Part shown: piece after piece, positions 1 to 6,322 of the stretch | Numbering within the stretch: the first letter of the stretch is position 1 | Layout of the letters: every line of letters begins with the position of its first letter | Origin: JBDRGC01 sp043818215 | Lineage (GTDB): Bacteria > Chloroflexota > Anaerolineae > Anaerolineales > UBA11858 | DNA: 12,246 nt | Assembly: GCA_043818215.1 (NCBI GenBank) | Contig: JBDRGC010000304.1 | Span: 1 to 12,246 of the forward strand | Direction: 5' to 3' | The notes under the pieces: generated by a model | The model's database searches: none | The model's input: the letters and a program-made list of their open reading frames with translations, nothing else | Told to the model about the DNA's origin: nothing | Position numbers and translations under genes: made by a program

Positions 1-123
1 GGTTTGCTTAATAATGTCGTAGTGATTGTACATACCTAAACCGCGACAGAAATCCGCATAATTTCTATGCGAAAGGCAAACAGACATGAACAAGAACTCT
101 ACGTCAAAAAACTCTATGGATGA
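1..123 (+). pseudogene. brnT: BrnT-type toxin, 3' end only, interrupted by an in-frame stop
   Basis: The left edge of the window cuts this gene. Frame 1 reads GLLNNVVVIVHT, then a TAA at 37-39, then TATEIRIISMRKANRHEQEL and a few more residues to a TGA at 121-123. Together the two parts match the end of BrnT ribonuclease toxins: a V-rich strand ending in a VHTE-like turn, the RIIS-x-RKA strand, and the final basic helix. The TAA stands where the family usually has Glu, so a single GAA-to-TAA change would explain it. The stop removes the RIISMRKA strand and last helix, so the product is probably inactive. The true 3' end overlaps the start of the following BrnA gene, the normal brnTA arrangement. 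A sequencing error at 37 is the main alternative. Confidence 0.72.
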
Positions 124-391
124 ATACCCCGAAGTGACACAAGCCGACTTTGATCGGGCTATATTTCGTCAAAGGCTTAAACCAGTGGAAAAAAAACAGC
201 GAATCACCATAATGCTAGATGTTGGCATCATCAGCTATTATAAGGCCAAAGCTGGTCAGCGCGGCTACCAAACCTTGATCAATGACACCCTAAGAAAAGC
301 CATCACATCTGATATTCCCATACAGCCTGGTTTTGAGCAGATGTTGCGAAACATTATTAGAGAAGAACTGCTTGCCACGGAACGTGTCTAA
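86..391 (+). CDS. brnA: BrnA family antitoxin
   Basis: This 101-residue protein has the BrnA layout: an acidic N-terminus with a short DFDRA segment (about residues 22-26), a KKQRITIMLD strand (about 36-45) and a ribbon-helix-helix-like region with GYQTLINDTLRKAI (about 60-73). In the family the N-terminal part caps the BrnT toxin and the C-terminal part binds the operon promoter as a dimer. The start at 86 has an AAAGG motif at 72-76. ATG 116 is a second candidate; it overlaps the end of the brnT frame by only 8 bases and would make a shorter protein of 91 residues. The coding sequence looks intact although the partner toxin carries a premature stop, so BrnA may persist as an orphan repressor or antitoxin. 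Confidence 0.8.
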   Translation: MNKNSTSKNSMDEYPEVTQADFDRAIFRQRLKPVEKKQRITIMLDVGIISYYKAKAGQRGYQTLINDTLRKAITSDIPIQPGFEQMLRNIIREELLATERV

Positions 392-393
392 TC

Positions 394-409
394 GTGCAAG
401 TTGATGCAC
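394..409 (+). terminator. Weak terminator-like hairpin after brnA
   Basis: GTGCA (394-398) pairs with TGCAC (405-409) around a 6-base loop and is followed by four T residues. The stem is only 5 bp, so this may be chance. Confidence 0.25.
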
Positions 410-519
410 TTTTGCAAAATAAGTCTCCCTGGGTTAGGAGCAGATACTTCATCCAGCCAGTGCGATGGCGCCACCTAAGTTATAGTTTTAGGTAGGCACT
501 TTATGCCGGAATTCATACG

Positions 520-637
520 GGGTGGAAATCACCCACGCGGGGACTGGGTAACCCAGAACTCATTCCCGTTTGGGCCTGCGTAACGGATTGCACTCCGCAG
601 CGGTACGATCACGCTGCTTTTGCCCAACGCGGTTGGG
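520..637. other. Cluster of five small hairpins in a gene-poor gap
   Basis: The 347-base gap between brnA and the next gene has no convincing plus-strand gene. Five non-overlapping perfect stems follow each other: GGGTG/CACCC (520-534), CTGGG/CCCAG (544-556), CCGTT/AACGG (566-586), GCAGCG/CGCTGC (597-617, then TTTT) and CCCAAC/GTTGGG (623-637). This could be a structured RNA, the remnant of a mobile element end, or coincidence, as 5-6 bp stems are common. On the minus strand the same stretch is open for about 60 codons without a start codon, so a decayed coding fragment is also possible. Confidence 0.3.
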
Positions 638-738
638 TTGCTCCCCGTGAATGTGCCATTGGCAGAGTAGTTACGATTGATGTGTATTTTCGAGGTACAA
701 TTGTTTGAAATATCCCATCATCAATTGGAGATGGACAA

Positions 739-1005
739 ATGCCTGAGTTGACTCTTAGTATTCCCTACGATATGCCACTATTGCTCAAAATGTCTGAGGT
801 CGATTTTGCCAAAGAAGCCCAGGTCTTGCTGGCGGTCAAGTTGTTTGAATTGGGACAATTGACATCGGGCAAAGCGGCTGAACTGGCCGGGGTATCGAGA
901 GTGACCTTTCTATATCTGCTAGATCGCTACAATGTGGCCGCCATCAATTTGCAAGCTGAAGAAGTCGAACGCGAGATCGAGGCTGCCAAAGAGTTAATGC
1001 CATGA
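739..1005 (+). CDS. UPF0175 family antitoxin-like protein
   Basis: This 88-residue protein matches UPF0175, small proteins usually encoded just before a DUF3368 PIN-domain toxin and thought to be its antitoxin. Visible hallmarks are a short N-terminal strand (LTLSIPYD), an AKEAQVLLAVKLFELGQLTSG-type helix (about residues 24-44) and a helix-turn-helix-like KAAELAGVSRVTFLYLLDRY (about 45-64), ending in a charged C-terminal helix. The ATG at 739 follows GGAG at 727-730 with 8 bases between. A TACAAT at 696-701 could be a -10 element, without a clear -35. The stop overlaps the next ATG (ATGA, 1002-1005), so the two genes are translationally coupled. The gene looks intact. Confidence 0.82.
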   Translation: MPELTLSIPYDMPLLLKMSEVDFAKEAQVLLAVKLFELGQLTSGKAAELAGVSRVTFLYLLDRYNVAAINLQAEEVEREIEAAKELMP

Positions 1006-1130
1006 GCGGATGTATCCGCATTGTCGATACGGTTCCCTTGATTTTCCTGGCTAAACTTGGACAGCTGGAATTACTCCAGGTTACGTTGACTGAAAAACAA
1101 CCCGAGAAGTTCAATCAAGGGGCTTTGTAA
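1002..1130 (+). pseudogene. Truncated DUF3368 / PIN-domain toxin stump
   Basis: The 42-codon frame begins MSGCIRIVDTVPLIFLAKLG, which fits the first strand and helix of DUF3368 PIN toxins (typically V-S/V-D-T/S-x-P-L-I-x-L-A-K-L/I-G). The first catalytic Asp is present. After the LELLQ segment similarity stops and the frame ends within 16 more residues, whereas family members run to about 150-160 residues. The later PIN acidic residues are therefore missing and nuclease activity is not expected. It starts by ATGA overlap with the UPF0175 gene, and its TAA overlaps the ATG of the DUF6798-like gene at 1130. A large deletion fusing the stump to the region before the next gene is the simplest explanation. 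Confidence 0.7.
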
Positions 1131-2698
1131 TGAACGTCTCTCTCCCTCGTTTTGGCCGGAAGAGATCGCCTGCAACTGGAATTCTCGTTTTTCTTTTCTG
1201 GGCGACTATATTCACTCTGGCCTACGCCCAATCCCCACTGTACACATCCAACCAGAATCAGTATTTCCTCCACGGGCTGGCGCGGGCCGGCGTTGGCTAT
1301 CTGAGCGCAGATTGGCTGGCCAACACCATCGATCCGACGCCCGTCTTCAGCGGACTGGTGTACCTCACATACCGGATTCTACCGTGGCCGCCTATTTTCT
1401 ATATCTATTTTGGCATATTCGCGGGAATATACTTATTCAGCCTTTTGGGGATCGCCACCGAAATCTTCGGGATTGGCGGGACGCGCGCAAAACGCGGCAT
1501 GTTTCTCGCGGTTCTCGTTGGATTGCACTCCGCGGTGGCGCGCTACTTGATCGTCCGCGCTTCGGGGGTACACTGGGCTTATCTGCTCGATGGCGGCGTG
1601 GCCGGGCAGCGGCTGCTGGGTTCGGTACTGCAACCCAGCACATTCGGCGTGCTGCTGGTGCTGTCGATTTACTTGTTCCTGCGCCGCAAACTTGCCTGGG
1701 CAGTAGTGTGTCTTATATTAGCATCAACGGTACACCCTACATATTTGCTAAGTGCCGCGGCGCTGACCGCGGTTTACATGGGAATCACATATTGGGATGA
1801 GAAAAACCTGCGGCGACCGCTGACCCTGGGGGCGGGTGCCCTCTTGGGGGTGACTCCCATCCTTGTGCATACCTTTCTCATATTTGGGGGCACCTCCACC
1901 CAGGCGACCGCGCGTGCCCGTGATCTGCTGGTACACTTTCGCATCCCACATCACGCCATCCCAGCGGAGTGGTTCGATGCCTCGGTGATCGTCAAGGTTG
2001 CGTTCGTGCTGCTGGCGATTTACCTGGTGCGGAAGACACGCTTGTTCCACATTCTGCTCTGGCCTTTTATTCTGGCGATAATATTAACCCTGGCTCAAGT
2101 GTTTACAGGCAGCGATATTTTGGCGCTGCTCTTCCCCTGGCGGATATCCACGTTTTTGGTACCGCTCTCGGTGAGTGTGTCTGCTGTCTGGGCGCTGGCG
2201 CGTCTGAATGACCGCTTCGGAAAGCCGGCCGTGTCCAGACAACGTGCATTGGTTTCTCTTAGTTTGATTGCCGCACTCGTCCTGGCCGCGGCGGGGATTG
2301 CTAAGTTTGTGGTGGAATCACATGAAAAACAGAGCGGCGACGACCGCCCTATGATGGCTTATGTAAAAGCGAGCAAATCACCTGGCGATCTATACCTGAT
2401 CCCCTTGCACATTCAGGATTTTCGTCTGGTGACGATGGCGCCGGCCTTTGTAGAATTCAAATCCATCCCTTACAAAGATATGGACGTTTTAGAGTGGTAT
2501 CGCCGTGTGAGCCTAGCAGGGTCATTTTATCAAACGCCATTGAAGCGTTACGGCTGTGCCACGTTAGATGAGATTGCTGCTGAGGGGGTAACGCATGTGG
2601 TGATGCCGTATGACCATATTGCCAGCAAATGTTCGAACTTACATTTGCAATATCAGGATATCCATTATGATGTATACGCACTGACGGCAGACTACTGA
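1130..2698 (+). CDS. Polytopic membrane protein, DUF6798-like
   Basis: This 522-residue integral membrane protein has about nine to ten hydrophobic segments (near residues 15-34, 88-113, 122-142, 168-185, 188-208, 230-252, 284-300, 306-327, 335-360 and 373-395) and a soluble C-terminal domain of about 125 residues. The loop after the first segment (YTSNQNQYFLHGLARAG, then DWLANT-x-DPTP near 61-70) and the C-terminal IPLHIQDFRL and FKSIPYKDMDVLEWYRR segments fit my memory of DUF6798 proteins. The outline resembles GT-C type glycosyltransferases, but no catalytic motif was established, so the function is unknown. AAGGGG at about 1117-1122 serves the ATG at 1130, which overlaps the stop of the toxin stump; expression may thus be coupled to the upstream module. 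The last codons lie in a heptamer array. Confidence 0.7.
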   Translation: MNVSLPRFGRKRSPATGILVFLFWATIFTLAYAQSPLYTSNQNQYFLHGLARAGVGYLSADWLANTIDPTPVFSGLVYLTYRILPWPPIFYIYFGIFAGIYLFSLLGIATEIFGIGGTRAKRGMFLAVLVGLHSAVARYLIVRASGVHWAYLLDGGVAGQRLLGSVLQPSTFGVLLVLSIYLFLRRKLAWAVVCLILASTVHPTYLLSAAALTAVYMGITYWDEKNLRRPLTLGAGALLGVTPILVHTFLIFGGTSTQATARARDLLVHFRIPHHAIPAEWFDASVIVKVAFVLLAIYLVRKTRLFHILLWPFILAIILTLAQVFTGSDILALLFPWRISTFLVPLSVSVSAVWALARLNDRFGKPAVSRQRALVSLSLIAALVLAAAGIAKFVVESHEKQSGDDRPMMAYVKASKSPGDLYLIPLHIQDFRLVTMAPAFVEFKSIPYKDMDVLEWYRRVSLAGSFYQTPLKRYGCATLDEIAAEGVTHVVMPYDHIASKCSNLHLQYQDIHYDVYALTADY

Positions 2699-2730
2699 CA
2701 GCCGACCAACGACCGCCGACCACCGACTGA
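2682..2730 (+). repeat. Degenerate heptamer array overlapping a stop codon
   Basis: Seven consecutive 7-base units of the form CGACCNN/TGACNNC can be laid out from 2682. The first two and the TGA of the preceding gene (2696-2698) fall inside the array, so the last residues of that protein (LTADY) are repeat-encoded. Confidence 0.6.
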
Positions 2731-2748
2731 CATCGAATGAATTCGATG
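2731..2748. repeat. Palindrome with CGAATGAATTCG core, copy 1
   Basis: CATCGAAT - GA - ATTCGATG is a perfect 8-2-8 palindrome. It shares the 12-base core CGAATGAATTCG with the palindrome at 2821-2838, but the outer three bases of each arm differ in a compensating way. Confidence 0.65.
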
Positions 2749-2758
2749 CAGCTATGAG

Positions 2759-2810
2759 AAACGTGCTAAAGCATGAGCAGGGCGTGTCGAAACATGCTTT
2801 AGCATGTTTT
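2759..2810 (+). terminator. Strong stem-loop, probable terminator of the DUF6798-like gene
   Basis: Bases 2759-2775 pair with 2793-2809 over 17 positions (sixteen Watson-Crick pairs and one G-U) around a 17-base loop, followed by TTTT and then CAAT. The 3' arm lies inside a smaller 9-2-9 palindrome (2790-2809), so alternative foldings exist. The stem is AT-rich in the middle and the T tract is short, but location and stem length support termination, possibly in both directions. Confidence 0.6.
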
Positions 2811-2820
2811 CAATACGAGA

Positions 2821-2838
2821 CCCCGAATTCATTCGGGG
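2821..2838. repeat. Palindrome with CGAATGAATTCG core, copy 2
   Basis: CCCCGAAT - TC - ATTCGGGG is a perfect 8-2-8 palindrome, the reverse-strand form of the core seen at 2731-2748. A diverged relative (GGAATTCATACGGGG) occurs at about 508-522. This looks like a small dispersed palindromic repeat family. Confidence 0.65.
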
Positions 2839-2850
2839 GGCTGATCTAAT

Positions 2851-3074
2851 CGCCGACTCGCCAACTCGCCGACTCGCCAACTCGCCGACTCGCCAACTCG
2901 CCGACTCGCCAACTCGCCGACTCGCCAACTCGCCAACTCGCCGACTCGCCGACTCGCCGACTCGCCGACTCGCCAACTCGCCGACTCGCCAACTCGCCGA
3001 CTCGCCAACTCGCCGACTCGCCGACTCGCCGACTCGCCGACTCGCCAACTCGCCAACTCGCCGACTCGCCCACT
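2851..3074 (+). repeat. 28-unit octamer array CGCC[G/A]ACT
   Basis: Twenty-eight uninterrupted 8-base units run from 2851. All are identical except at position 5, which reads G A G A G A G A G A A G G G G A G A G A G G G G A A G and finally C. Because 8 is not a multiple of 3, the 24-base superperiod stays open in several frames on both strands, giving spurious RRLANSPT- and WRVGELAS-type reading frames. The array ends 6 bases before the AAAGGAG ribosome binding site (3081-3087) of the CPBP gene, so it probably lies in that gene's 5' untranslated region or promoter region. Confidence 0.95.
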
Positions 3075-3093
3075 CTGCACAAAGGAGACACTC

Positions 3094-4017
3094 ATGGAAC
3101 ACCCCACAAAACATCAACGCTCTATCTTCGCCCGCATTTTCATCTCCCCCGACGAACCCCGACTGCGCGCCGGTTGGCGGCTGCTGATTCAGACCATTTT
3201 AATGGTGGTCATTGCTATGGGGTTTAGCATCCCGCTGCTTCTGCTGTCCGAAGCGTTTCAGTTTGCCATAGATGGACTGATTCTCAATCAAATCATCGAA
3301 TTGTTCGTCATCACCGTATCGGTCTACCTGGCGCGGCGTTTCCTCGACCGGCGTACCTTCGTCAGCCTGGGCTTGAAACTCGACCGCCGGGCGGCCTTTG
3401 ACGTGCTAGCAGGGATTGTCATCACCGGGCTGATGATGGGCCTGATCTACATCATCGAATGGGGCGCGGGCTGGCTGTCCTTCGAGAGCTTCGCGTGGCA
3501 AGTGCAGCCGGTCGAAAACGTGTTGAGCGGGGTTGTATTGATGCTGGTCATATTCATCTTCGTCGGTTGGAACGAGGAACTACTCAGTCGCGGCTATCAT
3601 TTGCAAACCCTGACCAGCGGCATAAATCTGACATGGGGCGTCGTCCTTTCATCGGCAGTCTTTGGTGTACTGCACCTGGGAAATCCCAACGCCACCTGGG
3701 TCAGCACGGCAGGCATCTTCTTCGCCGGTGTATTTCTGGCCTACGGTTATATCCGCACCCGCCAACTCTGGCTGTCCATCGGCCTGCATATCGGCTGGAA
3801 TTTCTTCGAGGGCGTGGTCTTCGGCTTCCCGGTCAGCGGGTTAAGCGATATACCGCGGCTGATCCTGCACACTGTGGACGGCCCCGAACTCATCACCGGC
3901 GGAGCGTTCGGCCCCGAGGCCGGTCTGGTCATGCTCCCGGCATTGATCGCGGGTGCGCTGGCAATTTGGTGGTATGCGGGTGGGCGACCGGTGGAGCAGG
4001 AATCAGTAGATCAGTGA
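3094..4017 (+). CDS. CPBP family intramembrane glutamic endopeptidase
   Basis: This 307-residue membrane protein belongs to the CPBP/Abi (Rce1-like) family of intramembrane proteases. All three catalytic motifs are visible: EExxxR at 161-166 (EELLSR), FxxxH at 190-194 (FGVLH) and HxxxN at 232-236 (HIGWN). About eight hydrophobic segments surround them, and the N-terminal extension LRAGWRLL (about 24-31) is common in bacterial members. Bacterial homologues are linked to bacteriocin self-immunity or membrane protein processing; the substrate here is unknown. AAAGGAG at 3081-3087 with 6 bases before the ATG fixes the start. The final residues (about ESVDQ) and the stop codon lie inside a downstream octamer array, so the extreme C-terminus appears repeat-derived. 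No partner gene is nearby. Confidence 0.92.
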   Translation: MEHPTKHQRSIFARIFISPDEPRLRAGWRLLIQTILMVVIAMGFSIPLLLLSEAFQFAIDGLILNQIIELFVITVSVYLARRFLDRRTFVSLGLKLDRRAAFDVLAGIVITGLMMGLIYIIEWGAGWLSFESFAWQVQPVENVLSGVVLMLVIFIFVGWNEELLSRGYHLQTLTSGINLTWGVVLSSAVFGVLHLGNPNATWVSTAGIFFAGVFLAYGYIRTRQLWLSIGLHIGWNFFEGVVFGFPVSGLSDIPRLILHTVDGPELITGGAFGPEAGLVMLPALIAGALAIWWYAGGRPVEQESVDQ

Positions 4018-4108
4018 ATCAGTAGATCAGTAGATCAGTAAATCAGGGATCAGTAAATCAGGAATCAGTAAATCAGTAAATCAGTAGATCAGTAGGTCAG
4101 TAGGTCAG
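4002..4108 (+). repeat. Octamer array ATCAGTA[G/A] overlapping the CPBP stop
   Basis: Thirteen units plus a partial one of ATCAGTAG/ATCAGTAA, with two units shortened to 7 bases (ATCAGGG, ATCAGGA) and the last units starting GTCAG. The TGA of the CPBP gene (4015-4017) is formed by the variant unit ATCAGTGA. Confidence 0.9.
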
Positions 4109-4155
4109 AGTACTGGTAAATTCTAGATAATTGGATGTGATTTTTACTTCTGGGT

Positions 4156-4161
4156 TATAAT
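4156..4161 (+). promoter_or_regulatory. Consensus -10 element TATAAT
   Basis: A perfect TATAAT lies 42 bases before the ATG at 4204. A TTGGAT at 4131-4136 could be a weak -35, though the spacing of 19 bases is long. It would drive the small antitoxin-like gene remnant that follows. Confidence 0.5.
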
Positions 4162-4203
4162 AGCAGCCAAGCAAGAAGCCGTTGCCAGTAGGAGTGCAAG
4201 ACC

Positions 4204-4474
4204 ATGTATGAGACCATTGGCTCGAAATTGCAGTTATCGCCTAAAGAACTAGAACGCGAGAGTCTGAGGTTATTTTTACAAAATCGTTTGTGGTTAGTCG
4301 AAACTCAGCTTTTCAGTCTGGAGCAAATCTGGTGTTCGAACAGTCACTGAGTTAGACCGTCGAATTCAGGAGGGGCAAATTCATGAAGCGGAGGCTTTCG
4401 AAGATTATTATGAATTCGATCATTTTGAAGCAGAACGAACAAATCTGCTTGATACACTAAGCTCTTTAGTATGA
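4204..4474 (+). pseudogene. Frameshifted antitoxin-like gene
   Basis: From the ATG at 4204 (AGGAG near 4190) the frame reads MYETIGSKLQLSPKELERES and on to FSLEQIWCSNSH, ending at TGA 4348-4350. In the +1 frame the sequence continues convincingly from about 4328 as SGVRTVTELDRRIQEG, then an acidic helix ending in ERTNLLDTLSSLV at TGA 4472-4474. Joined, the two parts make a coherent helical, acidic protein of about 90 residues, of the kind found before small toxin genes in Chloroflexota. A loss of two bases (or gain of one) near 4319-4330 explains the break. The final TGA overlaps the next ATG (ATGA), typical of a coupled TA pair. The exact family is not recognised with certainty. Confidence 0.6.
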
Positions 4475-4599
4475 ACACTCTGGACTTGCTTGGACGCATT
4501 GCTGAAGTCGAATTTGGGGAAATTGTCCGACAAACAAACTTTCTGGGGGCAAAGTTGCGAACTGGTACATTGGTAAATTGGGAACTGGTAAATTGGTAG
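4471..4599 (+). pseudogene. Toxin-like gene truncated by repeat DNA (possibly TumE/DUF6516)
   Basis: The frame reads MNTLDLLGRIAEVEFGEIVR and then QTNFLGAKLR for 30 codons, after which it runs straight into the ACTGGTACATTGG repeat and adds only TGTLVNWELVNW before TAG 4597-4599. The first 30 residues look like the start of a real protein, and the coupled position after an antitoxin-like gene suggests a small toxin, perhaps of the TumE (DUF6516) type, which I infer only from general resemblance. The rest of the gene is absent; the break coincides exactly with the edge of the array, pointing to deletion or replacement by repeat sequence. Confidence 0.5.
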
Positions 4600-4770
4600 A
4601 TTATAAATTGGTAAATTGGGAACTGGTAATTGATTACTAATCCCCAATCCCCAGTCTCAAATCCCTAATCCCCAATTTACCAATCCCTAATCCCCAATTT
4701 ACCAATCCCCAATCCCTAATCCCCCATCCCCAATCCCCCATTTACCAATTTACCAATTTACCAATCCCCA
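4561..4770. repeat. Mixed 7/8-mer array with self-complementary halves
   Basis: The left part (4561-4630) consists of ATTGGTAA/ACTGGTAA/ATTGGGA units. The right part (about 4640-4770) consists of CTAATCCC, CAATCCC and TACCAATT units, the reverse complement of the left ones. For example, TTGGTAAATTGGG at 4570-4582 is the exact complement of 4671-4683, so the array can fold on itself. The right half runs up to 8 bases before the start codon of the permease gene. CCCCAAT-type heptamers recall the STRR repeats of filamentous cyanobacteria. Confidence 0.88.
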
Positions 4771-4777
4771 CCCCCCC

Positions 4778-6304
4778 ATGTTCCTCCTCTCCCTCCTCCC
4801 CATCGCTATCATTCTCGTGTTGATGCTCGGCTTTCGCTGGGGGGCGTCCCGCGCGGGGCCAGCCGGTTATCTGAGCGCGATGATGCTTGCGATTGCCTTT
4901 TTCGGCGCCGGACCTGAACTCCTGGCTTATGCGCATACCAAAGCCTTGCTGCTTTCATTGGATGTGTTGCTGATCATTTGGACGGCTTTTCTGCTCTTTC
5001 GTGTTTCCGATGAGGCCGGAGCGATAAGTATCATTGGCCGGGAACTCCCCCGTCTGACAGCCGACCGCGGTATGCAAGCCTTGCTCATTGGCTGGGCGTT
5101 TGCATCCTTTTTGCAGGGCGTGGGTGGCTTCGGAGTACCGGTGGCTGTGATTGCCCCCATTATGGTCGGTCTGGGATTCTCGCCCTTGTCGGCGGTGGTG
5201 ATCCCTTCGCTGGGTCACTCGTGGGCGGTGACGTTTGGCTCGTTGGGATCATCGTTCAATGCCCTGATGGCGGCTTCCGGCCTGGACTGGGATTACCTGG
5301 CGGCTCCGGCAGCGATCTTCCTGGGTATTTCTGGGCTGGCAATTGGGTTTATGGTGGCGCACGCCGCGGGGGGCTGGGGGACGATGCGCCGTTTGTTGGC
5401 CCCGATCATCATCTTGGGAGCGGTTATGGGCTTGGCCCAATATCTGGCAGCGACTTCCGGCCTATGGAATATTGGCGGATTTTTAGGTAGTCTGGCGGGA
5501 TTGTTGGTTGGGTTCCCGCTGGCTCGGCGTTACCGGGGTGACCAAAATGGCAACGGTGTACTGGATGCCCGGTCGCTGGCGGTGGCACTCTCCGGGTACG
5601 CGGTGTTGGTGGCAATCACGCTGGGGGTACAGTTGGTTCCCGAGGTGAGGAGTACCCTCGGGGGAGTTGTGATCGGGATGGATTTCCCGGAGGTACGGAC
5701 AGCCCTGGGGTACGTGACTCCCGCCGGGGCGGGGCGCAGCATCCCAATATTCCGCCACGCAGGAGCCATTTTGTTGTACTCGTCCATCATTTCTTATGTT
5801 ATCTACCGCCGGGCTGGACTGTATACGAAAGGCGCAAAACGTCGCATTCTCAACGGCACTGTGCGCCGGGTGGTGTCATCGAGTGTGGGTATCGCTGCGA
5901 TGGTAGCAATGGCCGTGGTGATGCAGCACGCCGGCATGACAGAAACCCTGGCGCGAGGATTGGCCGAGGGAGTCGGGCAGGCGTTTCCGCTGGTCTCACC
6001 GTGGATTGGGGCATTGGGCGCTTTTATGACCGGCAGTAACACCAACTCCAACGTGGTGTTCACGAGTTTGCAGATGCGCACCGCTGAATTACTGGGTTAC
6101 AGCGTGGCTTTGATCCTGGCCGCGCAGACATCGGGAGGCGCGCTGGGTTCGGTCATCGCGCCGACCAAGATCGTGGTGGGAGCCAGCACGGCGGGGATGG
6201 AAGGCCGCGAGGGTGAAATCATGCGTAAGATGTTGGTTTACACCGGTTTGCTGGTGTCGATGATGAGTGTGTTGGCTGTGATTGGGGTGTGGGTGGGGGG
6301 CTAA
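4778..6304 (+). CDS. lctP: L-lactate permease family transporter (LctP/LldP)
   Basis: This 508-residue, highly hydrophobic protein matches the LctP family, secondary carriers that take up L-lactate or related 2-hydroxy acids with protons. Recognisable blocks are FLQGVGGFGVPVAVIAPIMV (111-130), IPSLGHSWAVTFGSLGSSF (142-160), TGSNTNSNVVF (418-428), and TSGGALGS followed by APTKIVVG (451-468). It is somewhat shorter than E. coli LldP (551 residues), mainly in the central part, but both ends look complete. No lactate dehydrogenase gene is adjacent, so the substrate is inferred. No Shine-Dalgarno is visible: the ATG follows directly on a C-rich tail of the repeat array. Translation may be leaderless or depend on another start, although the N-terminus fits a first membrane helix well. 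Confidence 0.9.
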   Translation: MFLLSLLPIAIILVLMLGFRWGASRAGPAGYLSAMMLAIAFFGAGPELLAYAHTKALLLSLDVLLIIWTAFLLFRVSDEAGAISIIGRELPRLTADRGMQALLIGWAFASFLQGVGGFGVPVAVIAPIMVGLGFSPLSAVVIPSLGHSWAVTFGSLGSSFNALMAASGLDWDYLAAPAAIFLGISGLAIGFMVAHAAGGWGTMRRLLAPIIILGAVMGLAQYLAATSGLWNIGGFLGSLAGLLVGFPLARRYRGDQNGNGVLDARSLAVALSGYAVLVAITLGVQLVPEVRSTLGGVVIGMDFPEVRTALGYVTPAGAGRSIPIFRHAGAILLYSSIISYVIYRRAGLYTKGAKRRILNGTVRRVVSSSVGIAAMVAMAVVMQHAGMTETLARGLAEGVGQAFPLVSPWIGALGAFMTGSNTNSNVVFTSLQMRTAELLGYSVALILAAQTSGGALGSVIAPTKIVVGASTAGMEGREGEIMRKMLVYTGLLVSMMSVLAVIGVWVGG

Positions 6305-6322
6305 GTGACCGGGGAAGCGGGT

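Noticed and set aside
2851..3074. CRISPR-like repetitiveness.
   Set aside because: Units are 7-8 bases with no spacers and no cas genes, so this and the other arrays are simple tandem repeats.
2752..3187. Long overlapping reading frames on both strands through the octamer array, encoding SPTRRLAN- and VGELASRR-like repeats.
   Set aside because: An 8-base unit without stops in most frames keeps several frames open automatically. There is no consistent ribosome binding site, and the real CPBP start lies in the array's downstream flank.
4420..4647. A 75-codon minus-strand frame with LPIYNLPIYQFPIYQ-like repeats.
   Set aside because: It is the reverse reading of the ATTGGTAA array plus the broken toxin-like gene, not a protein with its own signals.
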